NCBI RefSeq assembly: GCF_000142905.1
Contig: NW_013657663.1
Coordinates: 79,723 to 143,722, forward strand
Direction: 5' to 3'
DNA from: Thecamonas trahens ATCC 50062
Taxonomy: Eukaryota > Apusozoa > Apusomonadida > Apusomonadidae
DNA length: 64,000 nt
Below are positions 1 to 10,927 of this stretch, in pieces (position 1 is the first letter of the stretch; every line of letters begins with the position of its first letter). Under the pieces are notes generated by a model, which saw only the letters and a list, made by a program, of their open reading frames with translations, was not told where the DNA came from and searched no databases. The position numbers were made by a program, and so were the translations under genes.

Positions 1-1515
<1,515 letters not shown>

Positions 1516-4500
1516 ATGTACACAAGTGGCAGTATGATGTGTGCAGTTGCTGTAGTGGTGGTGGGCATGGCTGTGCTCGGCATGGTCCAGGCGGAGCAGG
1601 TCGGCAAGTACGAGCTGCTGGCAAGCTACTCGCCGGTGGCAGCTTCGGCGGCGGTTGTGATCTCGGGCAAGGCGCGGTTCTCGGTTCTCACTCCGCGGGT
1701 CATCCGGTGCGAGTACGCCAGCTCGGGCAGCTTTAACGATGCGGCCACGACTGCGTTTATCAACAGGAACACCTCGGTCCCGCACTACTCCACGGCGACG
1801 TCCAACGGCGTCCTCACCATCACCACTCAGTACCTCAAGCTCGAGTATGTGGTGGGCAGTCCGTTCTCGGGCGCCACGCTCTCGATCGCCTCGGTGGCGG
1901 GCAACTCGTCGCGGGTGGCGAGGCCGGGCAAGAGCTCGTGGGCCTTTCGCGGCGCGCCCAGCGCGCCGTCGGCGGCGTTTGAGACCTGGCACTACGGCGA
2001 TGCGCCTGAGGGCAACCTGCTCGGCACCATCAAGTCGCTCGACCTGCTGGGCGTTATCTCGCTCAACTGCACCGAGAACGCGCACGTTCGGATCCACGAT
2101 GAGTCGCTTCACTGCCGGTGGGGCCTTGTCTCGCGGGCCGGATGGGCAGCGGTCGACGACACGCCGAACTATGTGCTCGACAAGGAGCTGGCGTGGTGGG
2201 ACGGGCCGGCCAAGAACCCAGACTCTGCTGACGTGACTTTTTTGGGCACGGGCACGACTACATGGGTGCACTGGCCGACTTTGTGACGCTTGCCGGCAAG
2301 ATCCCGATGGCCCCGCGGTACGCGGCCGGCATCTTCCGCACCCGGTGGTACGACTACAACTCGCACGATGTGCTCGACGTGCTCGACGACTACGAGATCC
2401 GCTCCATTCCACTTGACGTGCTCATCCTTGACATGGACTGGCACCAGAAGGCGCCACCGCCCAACGCGTGGGGCTCGTACACCTGGGACACGCGGCTGTT
2501 CCCCATCCCCGACGCGTTTGTGCACGCGGTCTCGTCCAAGGGCCTGCCGATGATGGTCAACATCCACGACGACAACGGCATTGCCAACGTCGAGGCCGAG
2601 TATGCTGCGGCGGCCAAGGCACTGGGTGTCACCGGCGGCGGCTCGATTGCCTTTGACATTGTCAATCAGTCGTATGCCTACGTGCTCGAGGACATTGTCA
2701 TGGGCGCGGTGGTTGCCACCGCCGGTCCGGCGCCATACGGCATCGACACCGGCTCGCCGTCGTACTGGGGCGGGTGGTGGACCGATTTTCAGCAGGGCGG
2801 GAACCAGGGAAACACGCCCGGCGGCTACCTCTCAGCCGAGATCATCCTCAACAAGCTGCGCGGAACCGACTACATGCGCCGCGGTGTCAACCAGCGCGAC
2901 TACACGCTGTCGCGGTGGGGTGGGCTCGGCAATCATCGCTACGGCCAGGGCTTCTCCGGCGACGTGCTCGTTGTCGACTGGGCCGATCTCGCGTTCCAGC
3001 CGTACTTTTCCATGACCGCTACCAACGTCGGCTTTGGCTTTTGGTCGCACGATCTGGTCGGCCCGCCCAACACCGCCGCCGCCGCCCGCGAGCTCCACAC
3101 CCGCTGGCTGCAGTGGGGCGCGTTCTCGGGCGTGTTCCGGACCCACGACCGCGGCATGTCGGCCGGCTCGTGTGCCGACACAGACCCGAACACCTGCTTT
3201 GTGGTCGAGGTGTGGAACACGGACAAGGAGAACTTTAAGATCAACCGCGAGGCCATGGTCCAACGCTCCGAGCTTGTTCCCTACATCTACACCGCATACC
3301 GGGCCGCGTTCGAGACCGGGCTCTCGCTCATTCGCCCGATGTACTACTACTGGCCCGAGTTCGACGCGGCGTACGCCACGACGCCGACCGGCCGCTTTGC
3401 GCAGTACATGTTTGGCCCGGACATCCTCGTTGCACCGGTGGTGGTCCCGTCGGACATTGTTTCGGGCCTCACCCCATGGTCGGTCTTCATTCCTCCGGGA
3501 ACCTGGTACGAGGTCGGGACCGGCGCCATGGTGTTCGGCACAAGCGACGGTTCGACGGTGCTGAGCAAGTCGTTCCCGCTCCACGAGATCCCGATGTTTG
3601 TCCGCGGCTCGGCCATTCTGCCCAAGGTCTCGCTCGTGCCGGGCAAGCCGCTCGGCAACGCGCTCCGCCAGTACTCGCACCTGGTGCTCGAGCTGTACCC
3701 GCCGCTGGCAGCGTCCACATCGACAGTGGTGTACGAGGACGACGGCGCGACGCTCGACTACGTGGCATCGGAGGCGTACGTGGTGACTACTGTCGGGTAC
3801 ACCTCGGCAGCGGCCGACGGCGTGACCACGCTCAAGCTCACGGTCTCCTCGGCGCCGGCCGCGGGCAAGCCATACCCGCTCTTCCCGAGCGCGCGCACCT
3901 ACGAGGTTCGCGTCGTGTCGGGCATGCCGCTCATGAGCGGAAGCGTCAACGGCGTGGCCTTGACTGCCAACGACTGGTCGTACGACGGTGAGCGGATGAT
4001 GCTGAGCGTAACGACGCCGGCTGCGGTGCCGACCTCGGCGCCGGCCTCGATCGTGCTGCTCTTCGCGAGCCCGGACGAGAGCCTGCTCATGGGCGCACGT
4101 GGAATGGTGAACCACGGCATCCACGCCAAGAAGAAGCTCGATGAGGCGCGAGTGACGCCCGGCGCGCACTCGCCGACTGGTGGAAAGCTCATGGCACTCG
4201 CGTCGGCTGGCTTTGAGCTCTCTGCTTACGCCAAGAGCTCGGCGACGCAGTTTATGACCGTGCTCAAGAGCCTTAGTGCGCGACTCGACGCCGCCTCGGC
4301 CGAGCTCGCCGCCGTCCAGCCTTCGCTGCCGGCGTACACCTTTACCCAGCTGTGGGATCCGGCGCGCCAAGACAATGCGCTCTGCTGCGCGGCGCAGTGC
4401 TACAAGGACAACTCGTACTACGCGTCGCTGAGGATCGAGGGCTACGGCGTCTCGCCGGGCACTCCGGGCTCGATTCCGCTGCTGGCGTACTACTCGGCGA

Positions 4501-4823
4501 GTGCGCAGGATAACGCCGACTCGACTTACGGGCTGCAGTTTGCAAGCGAGTACGCGCCGGCGCAGTTCTCGGCCAACGGCTATGTGCTCGCGTTGGAAGC
4601 GCCGGGTACCGTCCCGCTGCAGCTGTTTTACTCTGCATCGCGGCACGACTACCTCACGGTGGCGTCGGCCGAAGGCATCGCCTACGCGAACAGCAACGGG
4701 TACACGCGCATCGACAGCGCACTCGGGTGGGTCTACACCTCGCCGCCGTTGTCGGGATCGTCATCGATCGACGCCGCGCGGTGGACGTACGCGGCGACAC
4801 TCCTGGCCAACGCAGCAAACTAA
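1516..4823 (+). CDS. Secreted GH31 family alpha-glycosidase with C-terminal extra domain; reading frame broken at 2238-2243
   Basis: Glycoside hydrolase family 31 enzymes cleave terminal alpha-glucosyl or alpha-xylosyl residues. The ATG at 1516 is followed by a hydrophobic signal peptide (CAVAVVVVGMAVLGMVQA). The frame that begins here stops at 2286, while the GH31 catalytic part continues one frame over. Restoring one T in the T6 run at 2238-2243 gives FFGHGHDY, a normal GH31 block, and one protein of about 1102 residues. The nucleophile is Asp about 424 in WWTDFQQGG and the acid/base is Asp about 483 in GFSGD, next to SRWGGLGNHRY and GFWSHDLVG. This is the WxDxQQG subgroup rather than the WIDMNE type. 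The last 170 residues, after about 920, hold a separate domain with YYSAS and LFYSASRHDYLT motifs of unknown role. Substrate is not predictable from sequence alone. Confidence 0.88.
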
Positions 4824-4878
4824 GGCTAGTCGGTAAAAGTACAACAGCACACCCCATGTCATGGCCGAGTGAACGGGC

Positions 4879-6477
4879 TCACAGCGGAAGCTGCGCAGCC
4901 AACCGGCGCTCAACTAGCTCGGACATGACGTTGATGAGCTCGTATTGCAGCTGCTGAAGGCGGTAGACGGTGTTCTCGTGGTACGACATGGTGGCAAGGT
5001 AGGTGTTGAGCCAAGTGAGATTGCAGGTGAGGTTGGTCATGGGCACGAGATCGTCGTGGCGGAGCGAGCCGGCCATGAGCTCGAGCATGTCTTGGACGTT
5101 CTGCTCGGGTGAGAGCGTCTTTGTGCGTTCGATGAGCACCTCGTAGTCGCGCTGCTGGCGCTCGAGAATGAGAGCCTTCTTCTTGCGGTACTGCTCAAGC
5201 TTGATCCGCTTCATGGCGGCCTTGTCCTCGGCGGCAGAGCGGTCGAGGCGCTCGACAAAGATACCGATGAAGAGGTTGGCAAAGATAAAGTGGCCAACTA
5301 GGATGAACGAGACAGTGTATAGCCGCGAGGCCTTGGAGATCTCGTCAAGCTTAGCCTGGAGCGCAGTCCACCCGTCGACAGTGACAAAGGTGAAGAGCGA
5401 GATGATGCCGTCGCCGAGGGTTCCCCACCGCTCGCGGTCGTGATACTCCTCGTAGCCAAACAGGTAGTAGCCAATGATGGCGTAGACAAAGATGACGAGG
5501 AAGAGCAAGCCAAGGAGATAGACAATGTCGCCCAGAGTCTTGTAAAAGGCCTGGACAAGGATTTGCAGCGAGCGCACAAACGAGATCGAGCGAAGGGCAC
5601 GGAGCGAGCGGAGGGCGCGGATGACACGGAGAAAGGTGAACTCGCCGAGGACCGAGGCCGAGGCAAAGAGCAGTTGGACGTATGAAATGAGGAGGATGAA
5701 AAAGTCGAACCGGTTGTAGCCCGACTCCCAGTAGCCGAGCGGACGGGCGATGAGCTTAAAGACAAACTCGAGCGAGTAGAGGGTGATGGTGGCCCAGTCG
5801 ATGGCGGCAAAGAACTTGGCGTTGTTCTCACGCACGGTCCGGTCTGTCTCGATGGCAATGACCACGGCGTTGAAGATGATCACCAGCATGATACCGACCG
5901 AAAACACGTTCGACGTCGTCACCCACTCCATAAACGCCTGCAACTGCGCCAAGGCTGCCGGGTCCGCCGGCCGCTCAACAACTTCCTCCTCCTCGGGCCG
6001 ATTCGCCGTCTCGTTCTCCGCCGTCAGCAGCCTCCTTCCGGACATTGCCGGCGGCGCCATCGAGTTGAGCGACGAGAACGACCGCCACATCCCTGCTCCT
6101 CCTGTCCCTGCCCGATCCAGATGCGACCGCCCTCCCGGCGACCGTTCTGCCGGTGATCGGCCTGCCGGTGATCGGCCTGCCGGTGATCGGCCTGCCGGTG
6201 ATCGGCCTGCCGGTGATCGGCCTGCAGGCGACCGACGGGTGGGCGAGAGCGTTGAACGAGATCGCGAGTCTGATGCAAAGCCGCGCGATGAACGCGAGGC
6301 CGAGGGAGATACCGTCGGCGATGGTTGTCTCCGGAGCGGTGACGGGCTCCTGCCGCCTGCTCCGCTCCCCCCGCTCGCGCTGCTGAGGGTGCGTGTGTGG
6401 GCCGAGAGTGGCGGTGGGCGGTGGGAATGGGGTAAGGAGAGGTTGGAGGCTGAAGCTGATGGGGTGGTCATGGCCAT
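4879..6477 (-). CDS. CATSPER3: CatSper3-like flagellar calcium channel subunit
   Basis: This is a single-repeat six-transmembrane voltage-gated cation channel subunit of 532 residues. CatSper subunits 1-4 form a heterotetrameric Ca2+ channel in the flagellar membrane. S1-S3 span roughly residues 175-275. S4 (FLRVIRALRSLRALR, about residue 282) carries arginines every third position. The pore has FTFVTVDGW (about 362-370), which fits the CatSper Ca2+ filter pattern T-x-D-x-W. After S6 (FIFANLFIGIFVERLD) comes a coiled-coil tail with ILERQQ, then a block resembling the CatSper3 C-terminus that includes YLATMSYHENTVYRLQQLQYE. The first 170 residues are low-complexity Ser/Pro/Arg and contain a five-residue repeat (RSPAG). 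I chose the ATG at 6477 because frames further upstream run into the divergent deformylase gene. The gene converges on GH31 with a 55-bp gap. Confidence 0.88.
   Translation of the reverse strand: MAMTTPSASASNLSLPHSHRPPPLSAHTRTLSSASGGSGAGGRSPSPLRRQPSPTVSPSASRSSRGFASDSRSRSTLSPTRRSPAGRSPAGRSPAGRSPAGRSPAGRSPAERSPGGRSHLDRAGTGGAGMWRSFSSLNSMAPPAMSGRRLLTAENETANRPEEEEVVERPADPAALAQLQAFMEWVTTSNVFSVGIMLVIIFNAVVIAIETDRTVRENNAKFFAAIDWATITLYSLEFVFKLIARPLGYWESGYNRFDFFILLISYVQLLFASASVLGEFTFLRVIRALRSLRALRSISFVRSLQILVQAFYKTLGDIVYLLGLLFLVIFVYAIIGYYLFGYEEYHDRERWGTLGDGIISLFTFVTVDGWTALQAKLDEISKASRLYTVSFILVGHFIFANLFIGIFVERLDRSAAEDKAAMKRIKLEQYRKKKALILERQQRDYEVLIERTKTLSPEQNVQDMLELMAGSLRHDDLVPMTNLTCNLTWLNTYLATMSYHENTVYRLQQLQYELINVMSELVERRLAAQLPL
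6145..6232 (-). repeat. 15-bp in-frame minisatellite in CatSper3 N-terminus
   Basis: About six near-perfect copies of a 15-base unit (CGGCCTGCCGGTGAT on the + strand) encode tandem RSPAG pentapeptides in the disordered N-terminal region. The unit length is a multiple of three, so copy-number changes would keep the frame. Confidence 0.85.
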
Positions 6478-6745
6478 GGTAGGGTGGGGTGGGGAGGGGT
6501 GGGGTGGGGTCGGGTGGCCGTGGCTGTGGGTGGGGTGGGGTGGGGTGAGGTGGCCGTGGCCGTGGCCGTGGGTGGGAAGGCGGTGCGGGTGGTGGGTGGC
6601 GGGTGGCGGGTGGTGGGTGGTGGGTGGTGGGCAGCAGAGGGATCGGAAGCCATCATCATCAACATGCCGATGGCTGGTGTAGGGATTAAGCTCGGCAAGA
6701 GGGAAGGAGGAAGGGAGGGACACACGCGACTCTCTCCTGCTCTCC
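6478..6745. promoter_or_regulatory. Divergent promoter region with clustered G-tracts
   Basis: This 268-bp stretch separates the starts of CatSper3 (minus) and peptide deformylase (plus), so it must hold both promoters if transcripts start locally. From 6478 to 6630 it is a nearly continuous series of GGGGT and GGTGG blocks with potential to form G-quadruplexes on the + strand. No TATA box was recognised. The C-rich side lies on the coding strand of CatSper3. Confidence 0.45.
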
Positions 6746-7339
6746 ATGGACGGCATCCGCCTGGCGGGCGATGCAGTGCTGACGGCAGTGGCCGAGGCGG
6801 TGGTCGACGTGGCCGACGCAGAGCTGGTCGCCGAGGTTGCTCGCCTGCACGCGGCGCTGGCGGCGTTCCGGGCGGCCAAGGGCTTCGGACGGGCCATCGC
6901 TGCACCGCAGATCGGCGTCAGCAAGCGGTTTGTGGCGCTGGATCTGGGAAGTTCCGCAGAGGGGACCGACCTGGCCGACCTGGCTGCCGCCGGCCCGTTC
7001 ACCATCTTCAATCCCGCCATCGTGTGGCGCTCCGATGAGACCATGACACTGTGGGACAACTGCCTCTCCTTCCCGTGGCTCATGGTCCGGACCCAGCGGG
7101 CGGTCTCCATCTCGGTCACTTTCCAAGATGCTGATGGCGTGACGCACACGGCCCAGGCGCTGCCGCCCGCACTCTCCGAGCTGCTGCAGCACGAGCTCGA
7201 TCATCTCGACGGCGTCCTCGCGCTCGACAAGGCTATCCGGGACGACGGCGTCATCTCGTTTGTTGCCCGCAACCTGTATGACGCCGATCCGGCACGATAC
7301 AACACGCTGGTTGATTATGCTATCGAGCCGACGGTGTGA
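6746..7339 (+). CDS. Peptide deformylase family protein
   Basis: Peptide deformylases are metal enzymes that remove the formyl group from N-formylmethionine, normally in bacteria, mitochondria and plastids. All three signature regions are present in 197 residues: GFGRAIAAPQIG (motif 1), DNCLSFP (motif 2, where bacterial enzymes have EGCLS; the metal-binding Cys is kept) and QHELDHLDG (motif 3, HExxH type with both His and the Glu). The motif 2 variant WDNCLSFP places it in a divergent group. No clear mitochondrial targeting peptide precedes the domain: the protein starts MDGIRLAGDAV, directly at the catalytic fold, so a cytosolic or non-canonical role is possible. It converges on the next gene with a 6-bp gap. 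Confidence 0.85.
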   Translation: MDGIRLAGDAVLTAVAEAVVDVADAELVAEVARLHAALAAFRAAKGFGRAIAAPQIGVSKRFVALDLGSSAEGTDLADLAAAGPFTIFNPAIVWRSDETMTLWDNCLSFPWLMVRTQRAVSISVTFQDADGVTHTAQALPPALSELLQHELDHLDGVLALDKAIRDDGVISFVARNLYDADPARYNTLVDYAIEPTV

Positions 7340-7345
7340 GCCACG

Positions 7346-8356
7346 CTACGCTTTCCATCCCTTTCCCCAGCGGTGCCTCGAGACCGCGCGTGCCTTGCGC
7401 GACCGCCGCGGCGCCGTCTGTGGTGCCCGCCGCCGCGGCCGCCGCCGGTCCGAGTCAAAACCGTAGCCAGCACCGTAGACGTCATAGGCATCGTAGCCGT
7501 AGCCTACGCCGCCGACAAACGAGCTTTCTTCCGAGAACGAGCCATAGCCGTAGTCGCGGCCATGGTGCCGCCCGGCAGGGATAATGGTGTCGGCCGAGTT
7601 ATAACTCTCCGACGACTCGGAGAGCTCGTCGAGGAACTGCTGCTCGAGCTCGGCCAGCTCCTCTTCGAGGCCGTCGTACTCTGCCGTGTAGCCGCGATCG
7701 ACCTCGATGAGCGTCTGCTCGAGCTCTGCGATGCGCTCCCGCAACGCCCTCGCCTCGGCCCGGCTCCGCTTACTCTTCACCTTGCGCTTCTTTCGTCGAC
7801 CGCCGGCCTTCTTTGACCGCTTGCTCTTGGACGAGGCCAGCCGCTTCTTGTTGCTCGTCCTACTCTTCTTGCTCTTCTTGCCCTTTCCATTTCTGTCCCG
7901 ATCCTTTGCGCTGCTCTTCTTCCGTCTCTTCCGCTTTCCCATGCCCGATTCAGCAGCCGACGCATGCTTGGTACCCTTTGCCGACTTGATCCTGCGCTTA
8001 GACCGCACCTTGTCAGCACTGTCCTCGTTTGTGGACTTTCTCTTCCGCCGCTTTGCCGATGATTTTGCCGACGACTTGGAGTTGCCGGCCTTGCTCGACC
8101 GCCTCCTCCGGCGTGGCTGATGGAGCTCTGGCGCCTTGCGCTTGCTCACCTTTGTCGCCTTCTTCTTTGAGCCTTTCTTCACCTTCTTCTTCTTCTTCCG
8201 AACCGAGTGCACGACACGAATGGTGATCATGGCCTCATCATCGCCCTTGCCCTCGGCCACAACAGACTCGGACTTGTCCCGCTTGCCCGTCTTGCCCTTG
8301 CCGCTCTTTCCGCTCGTCGTCCGCCTCCGTCTCTTCCGCATAGCAGGGGCAGCCAT
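7346..8356 (-). CDS. Highly basic Lys/Arg-rich protein with central coiled coil, function unknown
   Basis: I do not recognise this 336-residue protein. The first two thirds are lysine/arginine/serine-rich (KKKKKVKKGSKKK, RRRRRSSKAG and similar) with many potential nuclear localisation signals. Residues about 213-260 form an acidic leucine-heptad segment (LRERIAELEQTLIEVDRGY, then LEEELAELEQQFLDEL), a likely short coiled coil. A Gly/Tyr-rich stretch (GYGYDAYDVYGAGYGFD) and a basic tail follow. The composition suggests a nucleic-acid-binding nuclear or nucleolar protein, but this is inference. The ATG at 8356 is the first in frame. The stop is 6 bp from the stop of the convergent deformylase gene. 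Confidence 0.65.
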   Translation of the reverse strand: MAAPAMRKRRRRTTSGKSGKGKTGKRDKSESVVAEGKGDDEAMITIRVVHSVRKKKKKVKKGSKKKATKVSKRKAPELHQPRRRRRSSKAGNSKSSAKSSAKRRKRKSTNEDSADKVRSKRRIKSAKGTKHASAAESGMGKRKRRKKSSAKDRDRNGKGKKSKKSRTSNKKRLASSKSKRSKKAGGRRKKRKVKSKRSRAEARALRERIAELEQTLIEVDRGYTAEYDGLEEELAELEQQFLDELSESSESYNSADTIIPAGRHHGRDYGYGSFSEESSFVGGVGYGYDAYDVYGAGYGFDSDRRRPRRRAPQTAPRRSRKARAVSRHRWGKGWKA

Positions 8357-8390
8357 GACTCAGCCACTTTGACCCCAGGGCAGATGGAAT

Positions 8391-8463
8391 GTGGTGAGGT
8401 GGTGGTGAGGTGGTGAGGTGGTGAGGTGGTGAGGTGGTGAGGTGGTGAGGTGGTGAGGTGGTG
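8391..8463. repeat. 10-bp GTGAGGTGGT minisatellite beside the assembly gap
   Basis: About seven perfect head-to-tail copies of a G-rich 10-base unit lie just upstream of the basic-protein gene and 47 bp before the run of N. Such an array may be the reason the assembly breaks here. Confidence 0.9.
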
Positions 8464-8509
8464 TCGGGGCTGGCAGGTGCCATTGGTGCGACAAGGGAAC
8501 AAGGGGGGC

Positions 8510-8862
8510 NNNNNNNNNNNNNNNNNNNNNNNNNNNNNNNNNNNNNNNNNNNNNNNNNNNNNNNNNNNNNNNNNNNNNNNNNNNNNNNNNNNNNNNNNNN
8601 NNNNNNNNNNNNNNNNNNNNNNNNNNNNNNNNNNNNNNNNNNNNNNNNNNNNNNNNNNNNNNNNNNNNNNNNNNNNNNNNNNNNNNNNNNNNNNNNNNNN
8701 NNNNNNNNNNNNNNNNNNNNNNNNNNNNNNNNNNNNNNNNNNNNNNNNNNNNNNNNNNNNNNNNNNNNNNNNNNNNNNNNNNNNNNNNNNNNNNNNNNNN
8801 NNNNNNNNNNNNNNNNNNNNNNNNNNNNNNNNNNNNNNNNNNNNNNNNNNNNNNNNNNNNNN
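8510..8862. other. Assembly gap (353 N)
   Basis: Every base is N. Whether the true gap equals 353 bp cannot be judged. Flanks are noncoding: a minisatellite on the left, and on the right GATAGT/GGTGTGGAGATA-like purine-rich sequence with no gene. Confidence 0.99.
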
Positions 8863-9082
8863 GGCTCCGCACGCGTAGATAGTTGGTGTGGAGATATGGA
8901 TATAGGGGAGTATGGGTGAGGTATGGGTGATGGTGCGGAGATAGTTATGACTATGGGGTGGAGATAGTGCTGGGAATAAAGGTGAGGAGATTGTATCGGC
9001 TGTTTCATCTGCCCCCATCGGTGCCATGCGCCAGGGCCGGTCACTTCCACCTCTCTTCCCTCTCCCCCCCTGCCCACACCTC

Positions 9083-9166
9083 ACCACACACACAAACACA
9101 TACACACACACACACATACACACATACACATACACACATACACACATACACACACACACACACACA
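9083..9166. repeat. CA/TACA microsatellite ending 2 bp before a start codon
   Basis: An interrupted (CA)n and (TACACA)n tract of about 84 bp runs up to the ATG at 9169 of the MAP kinase kinase gene, so it is probably in the 5' leader. Several other genes in this window have a CA- or C-rich tract in the same place. Confidence 0.9.
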
Positions 9167-9168
9167 TC

Positions 9169-10875
9169 ATGTCTGCAGGACCGGCCTTTCTCTCCAACCT
9201 CTCGCTGTCCATTCCACGCGGACCGGCAGTGTCGCGACAGACGCCTGCAGCGGTGACGGCAACGGGCGCAAGAGCCTCGGGTGAGCTCTCACCGGGCAAG
9301 GGCGTGCAGACCGGTCGCATTCGCAAGTCGTCGCCTTTGGCTGCCGGTCCCAATCCTAGCGTGAGACAGAATCAGAGCCAAGACGATGCTGGGAGTGGAG
9401 GCTCTGGATCGGGCCAGGCTGGCTCTGCCACGGCGACTGCCGCGGGCGCAACGGGTAGGCGGACAAGCGGAGGCAAGGCCGCCGACGTGGTGGTGCCCAA
9501 GGGCCTGGGCGCTCTTCCTACGCTCACGCTCACGCCTGGTGACGGGACGAGCAACGGGCCGATGAAGTCGCCGCGCCGCGGGCTGCGGCATGACGGCACG
9601 TATGTCGATGGCGACTTTGAGATCAGGACGTCTGGTGTGTACCTCCGCGACAAGACGCTGCAGGCGAATCCGGAGGCCAACGCGCCGCCCAACATTGACT
9701 TTTCGCAGCTGGAAGAGGTGGCGCTTATCGGGCGCGGCGGGCAGGGCGTGGTGCGCAAGGTCCGGTACGTGCCGACGCAGCAGTTTATGGCGCTCAAGAC
9801 GGTGCCGATCGCCGATTCGGTGGCCGACGGCGTCAAGTCGGAGATCCTGATGGAGCTGACGGCGCTGTACAACTGCGCCTCGCCGCACATTGTCAAGTTC
9901 TACGGCGCTTCGCACCTGCGCGGCCGCATCCAGCTGGCCATGGAGTACATGAACGCCGGCTCGCTCGCCGAGATCCTCTCGACCGTCGGCCGCATTCCCG
10001 AGGACGTGCTCTCGGCCATCACCCTCAGAGTCCTCAAGGCCTTCCACTACCTCCACGTCGACCGACGCATCATCCACCGCGATATCAAACCGTCGAACAT
10101 CCTGGTCAACACCGCGGGCGAGGTCAAGATCTGTGACTTTGGTGTCTCTGGTCAGCTCGCCAACACGCTTGCCATGGCCCAGACCCGGGTCGGAACGGTG
10201 ACCTACATGTCACCGGAGCGCATCCGCTCACAGCCGCACTCGGCCTCGGCCGACATCTGGTCGCTCGGCATCACCCTCATCGAGCTCGCCACCGGTCGCT
10301 TCCCCTACCCGCCAGACGTGACCAACTCGCCGCTGCAGTTCTGGTCGCTCCTGCGGCTGGTGGTCAACACCGACTCGCCGACCCTCCCAGAGCACTTTGG
10401 CTTCTCGCCCGAGTTCCACTCGTTCGTGGCGCTGTGCCTCGACAAGGACATGGAGGCGAGACCGTCGGTCACCGAGCTCCTCTGGCACCCGTTCATCTGC
10501 CTCGACACAAACGTAAGCGTCGACCAGGAGGCACTGCTCGCCAAGCAGACGCGCCTCATCCGCAAGTGGGTCGCCACCACAGACCCGCTCCAGCGCGAAG
10601 TGACCAAGATCGAGGCCGCCATCCTCGCCAAGGAGTCCAAGCAGCGCGCTCTCGCCCGCCGCGGCTCCCACGGCCGCCGCCGCAAGGACACCTCCTCGGG
10701 CTCGGTCGACTCGAACAAGCTCTCCACCCTCTCGGCCAAGCGCCTCTCGCGCTCGCACATCCGCGTCCCCTCGTCCGGCCTCTCGCTCCCCTTTGTCGCC
10801 GACGCAAACTATGTCGCCGACGCCCGCCTCTTGCAAGAAGACGGCATCCGCGGCGAGGCCGTCTTTCTCACCTGA
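9169..10875 (+). CDS. MAP kinase kinase (STE7/MEK family)
   Basis: This is a dual-specificity kinase expected to phosphorylate a MAP kinase activation loop. The first 180 of 568 residues are low complexity. The kinase domain spans about 181-442, with the glycine loop IGRGGQGVV, the ATP-binding Lys in MALK (about 209), HRDIKPSN (about 302) and DFGVSG (about 323). The activation segment SGQLANTLAMAQTRVGT has the MEK spacing with Ser/Thr phosphorylation sites before GTVTYMSPERI. HRDIKPSNIL and DFGVSGQL are typical of MAP2Ks. The C-terminal 110 residues are basic and serine-rich. An upstream MAPK-docking site could lie in the N-terminal region (RIRKSSPL), but this is weak. It converges on the next gene with a 52-bp gap. 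Confidence 0.92.
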   Translation: MSAGPAFLSNLSLSIPRGPAVSRQTPAAVTATGARASGELSPGKGVQTGRIRKSSPLAAGPNPSVRQNQSQDDAGSGGSGSGQAGSATATAAGATGRRTSGGKAADVVVPKGLGALPTLTLTPGDGTSNGPMKSPRRGLRHDGTYVDGDFEIRTSGVYLRDKTLQANPEANAPPNIDFSQLEEVALIGRGGQGVVRKVRYVPTQQFMALKTVPIADSVADGVKSEILMELTALYNCASPHIVKFYGASHLRGRIQLAMEYMNAGSLAEILSTVGRIPEDVLSAITLRVLKAFHYLHVDRRIIHRDIKPSNILVNTAGEVKICDFGVSGQLANTLAMAQTRVGTVTYMSPERIRSQPHSASADIWSLGITLIELATGRFPYPPDVTNSPLQFWSLLRLVVNTDSPTLPEHFGFSPEFHSFVALCLDKDMEARPSVTELLWHPFICLDTNVSVDQEALLAKQTRLIRKWVATTDPLQREVTKIEAAILAKESKQRALARRGSHGRRRKDTSSGSVDSNKLSTLSAKRLSRSHIRVPSSGLSLPFVADANYVADARLLQEDGIRGEAVFLT

Positions 10876-10927
10876 GCCCGCGCCAGTTCCACACTCGGCA
10901 CATCGGACTTTCCTTTACTCCCGCAGC

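Noticed and set aside
2832-4646. 604-residue minus-strand frame across GH31
   Set aside because: Antisense shadow of a GC-rich gene; Arg/Val/His-rich without any domain.
8958-9284. Plus-strand frame through the CA repeat
   Set aside because: His/Thr repeat from the microsatellite; out of frame with the MAP kinase kinase that starts at 9169.
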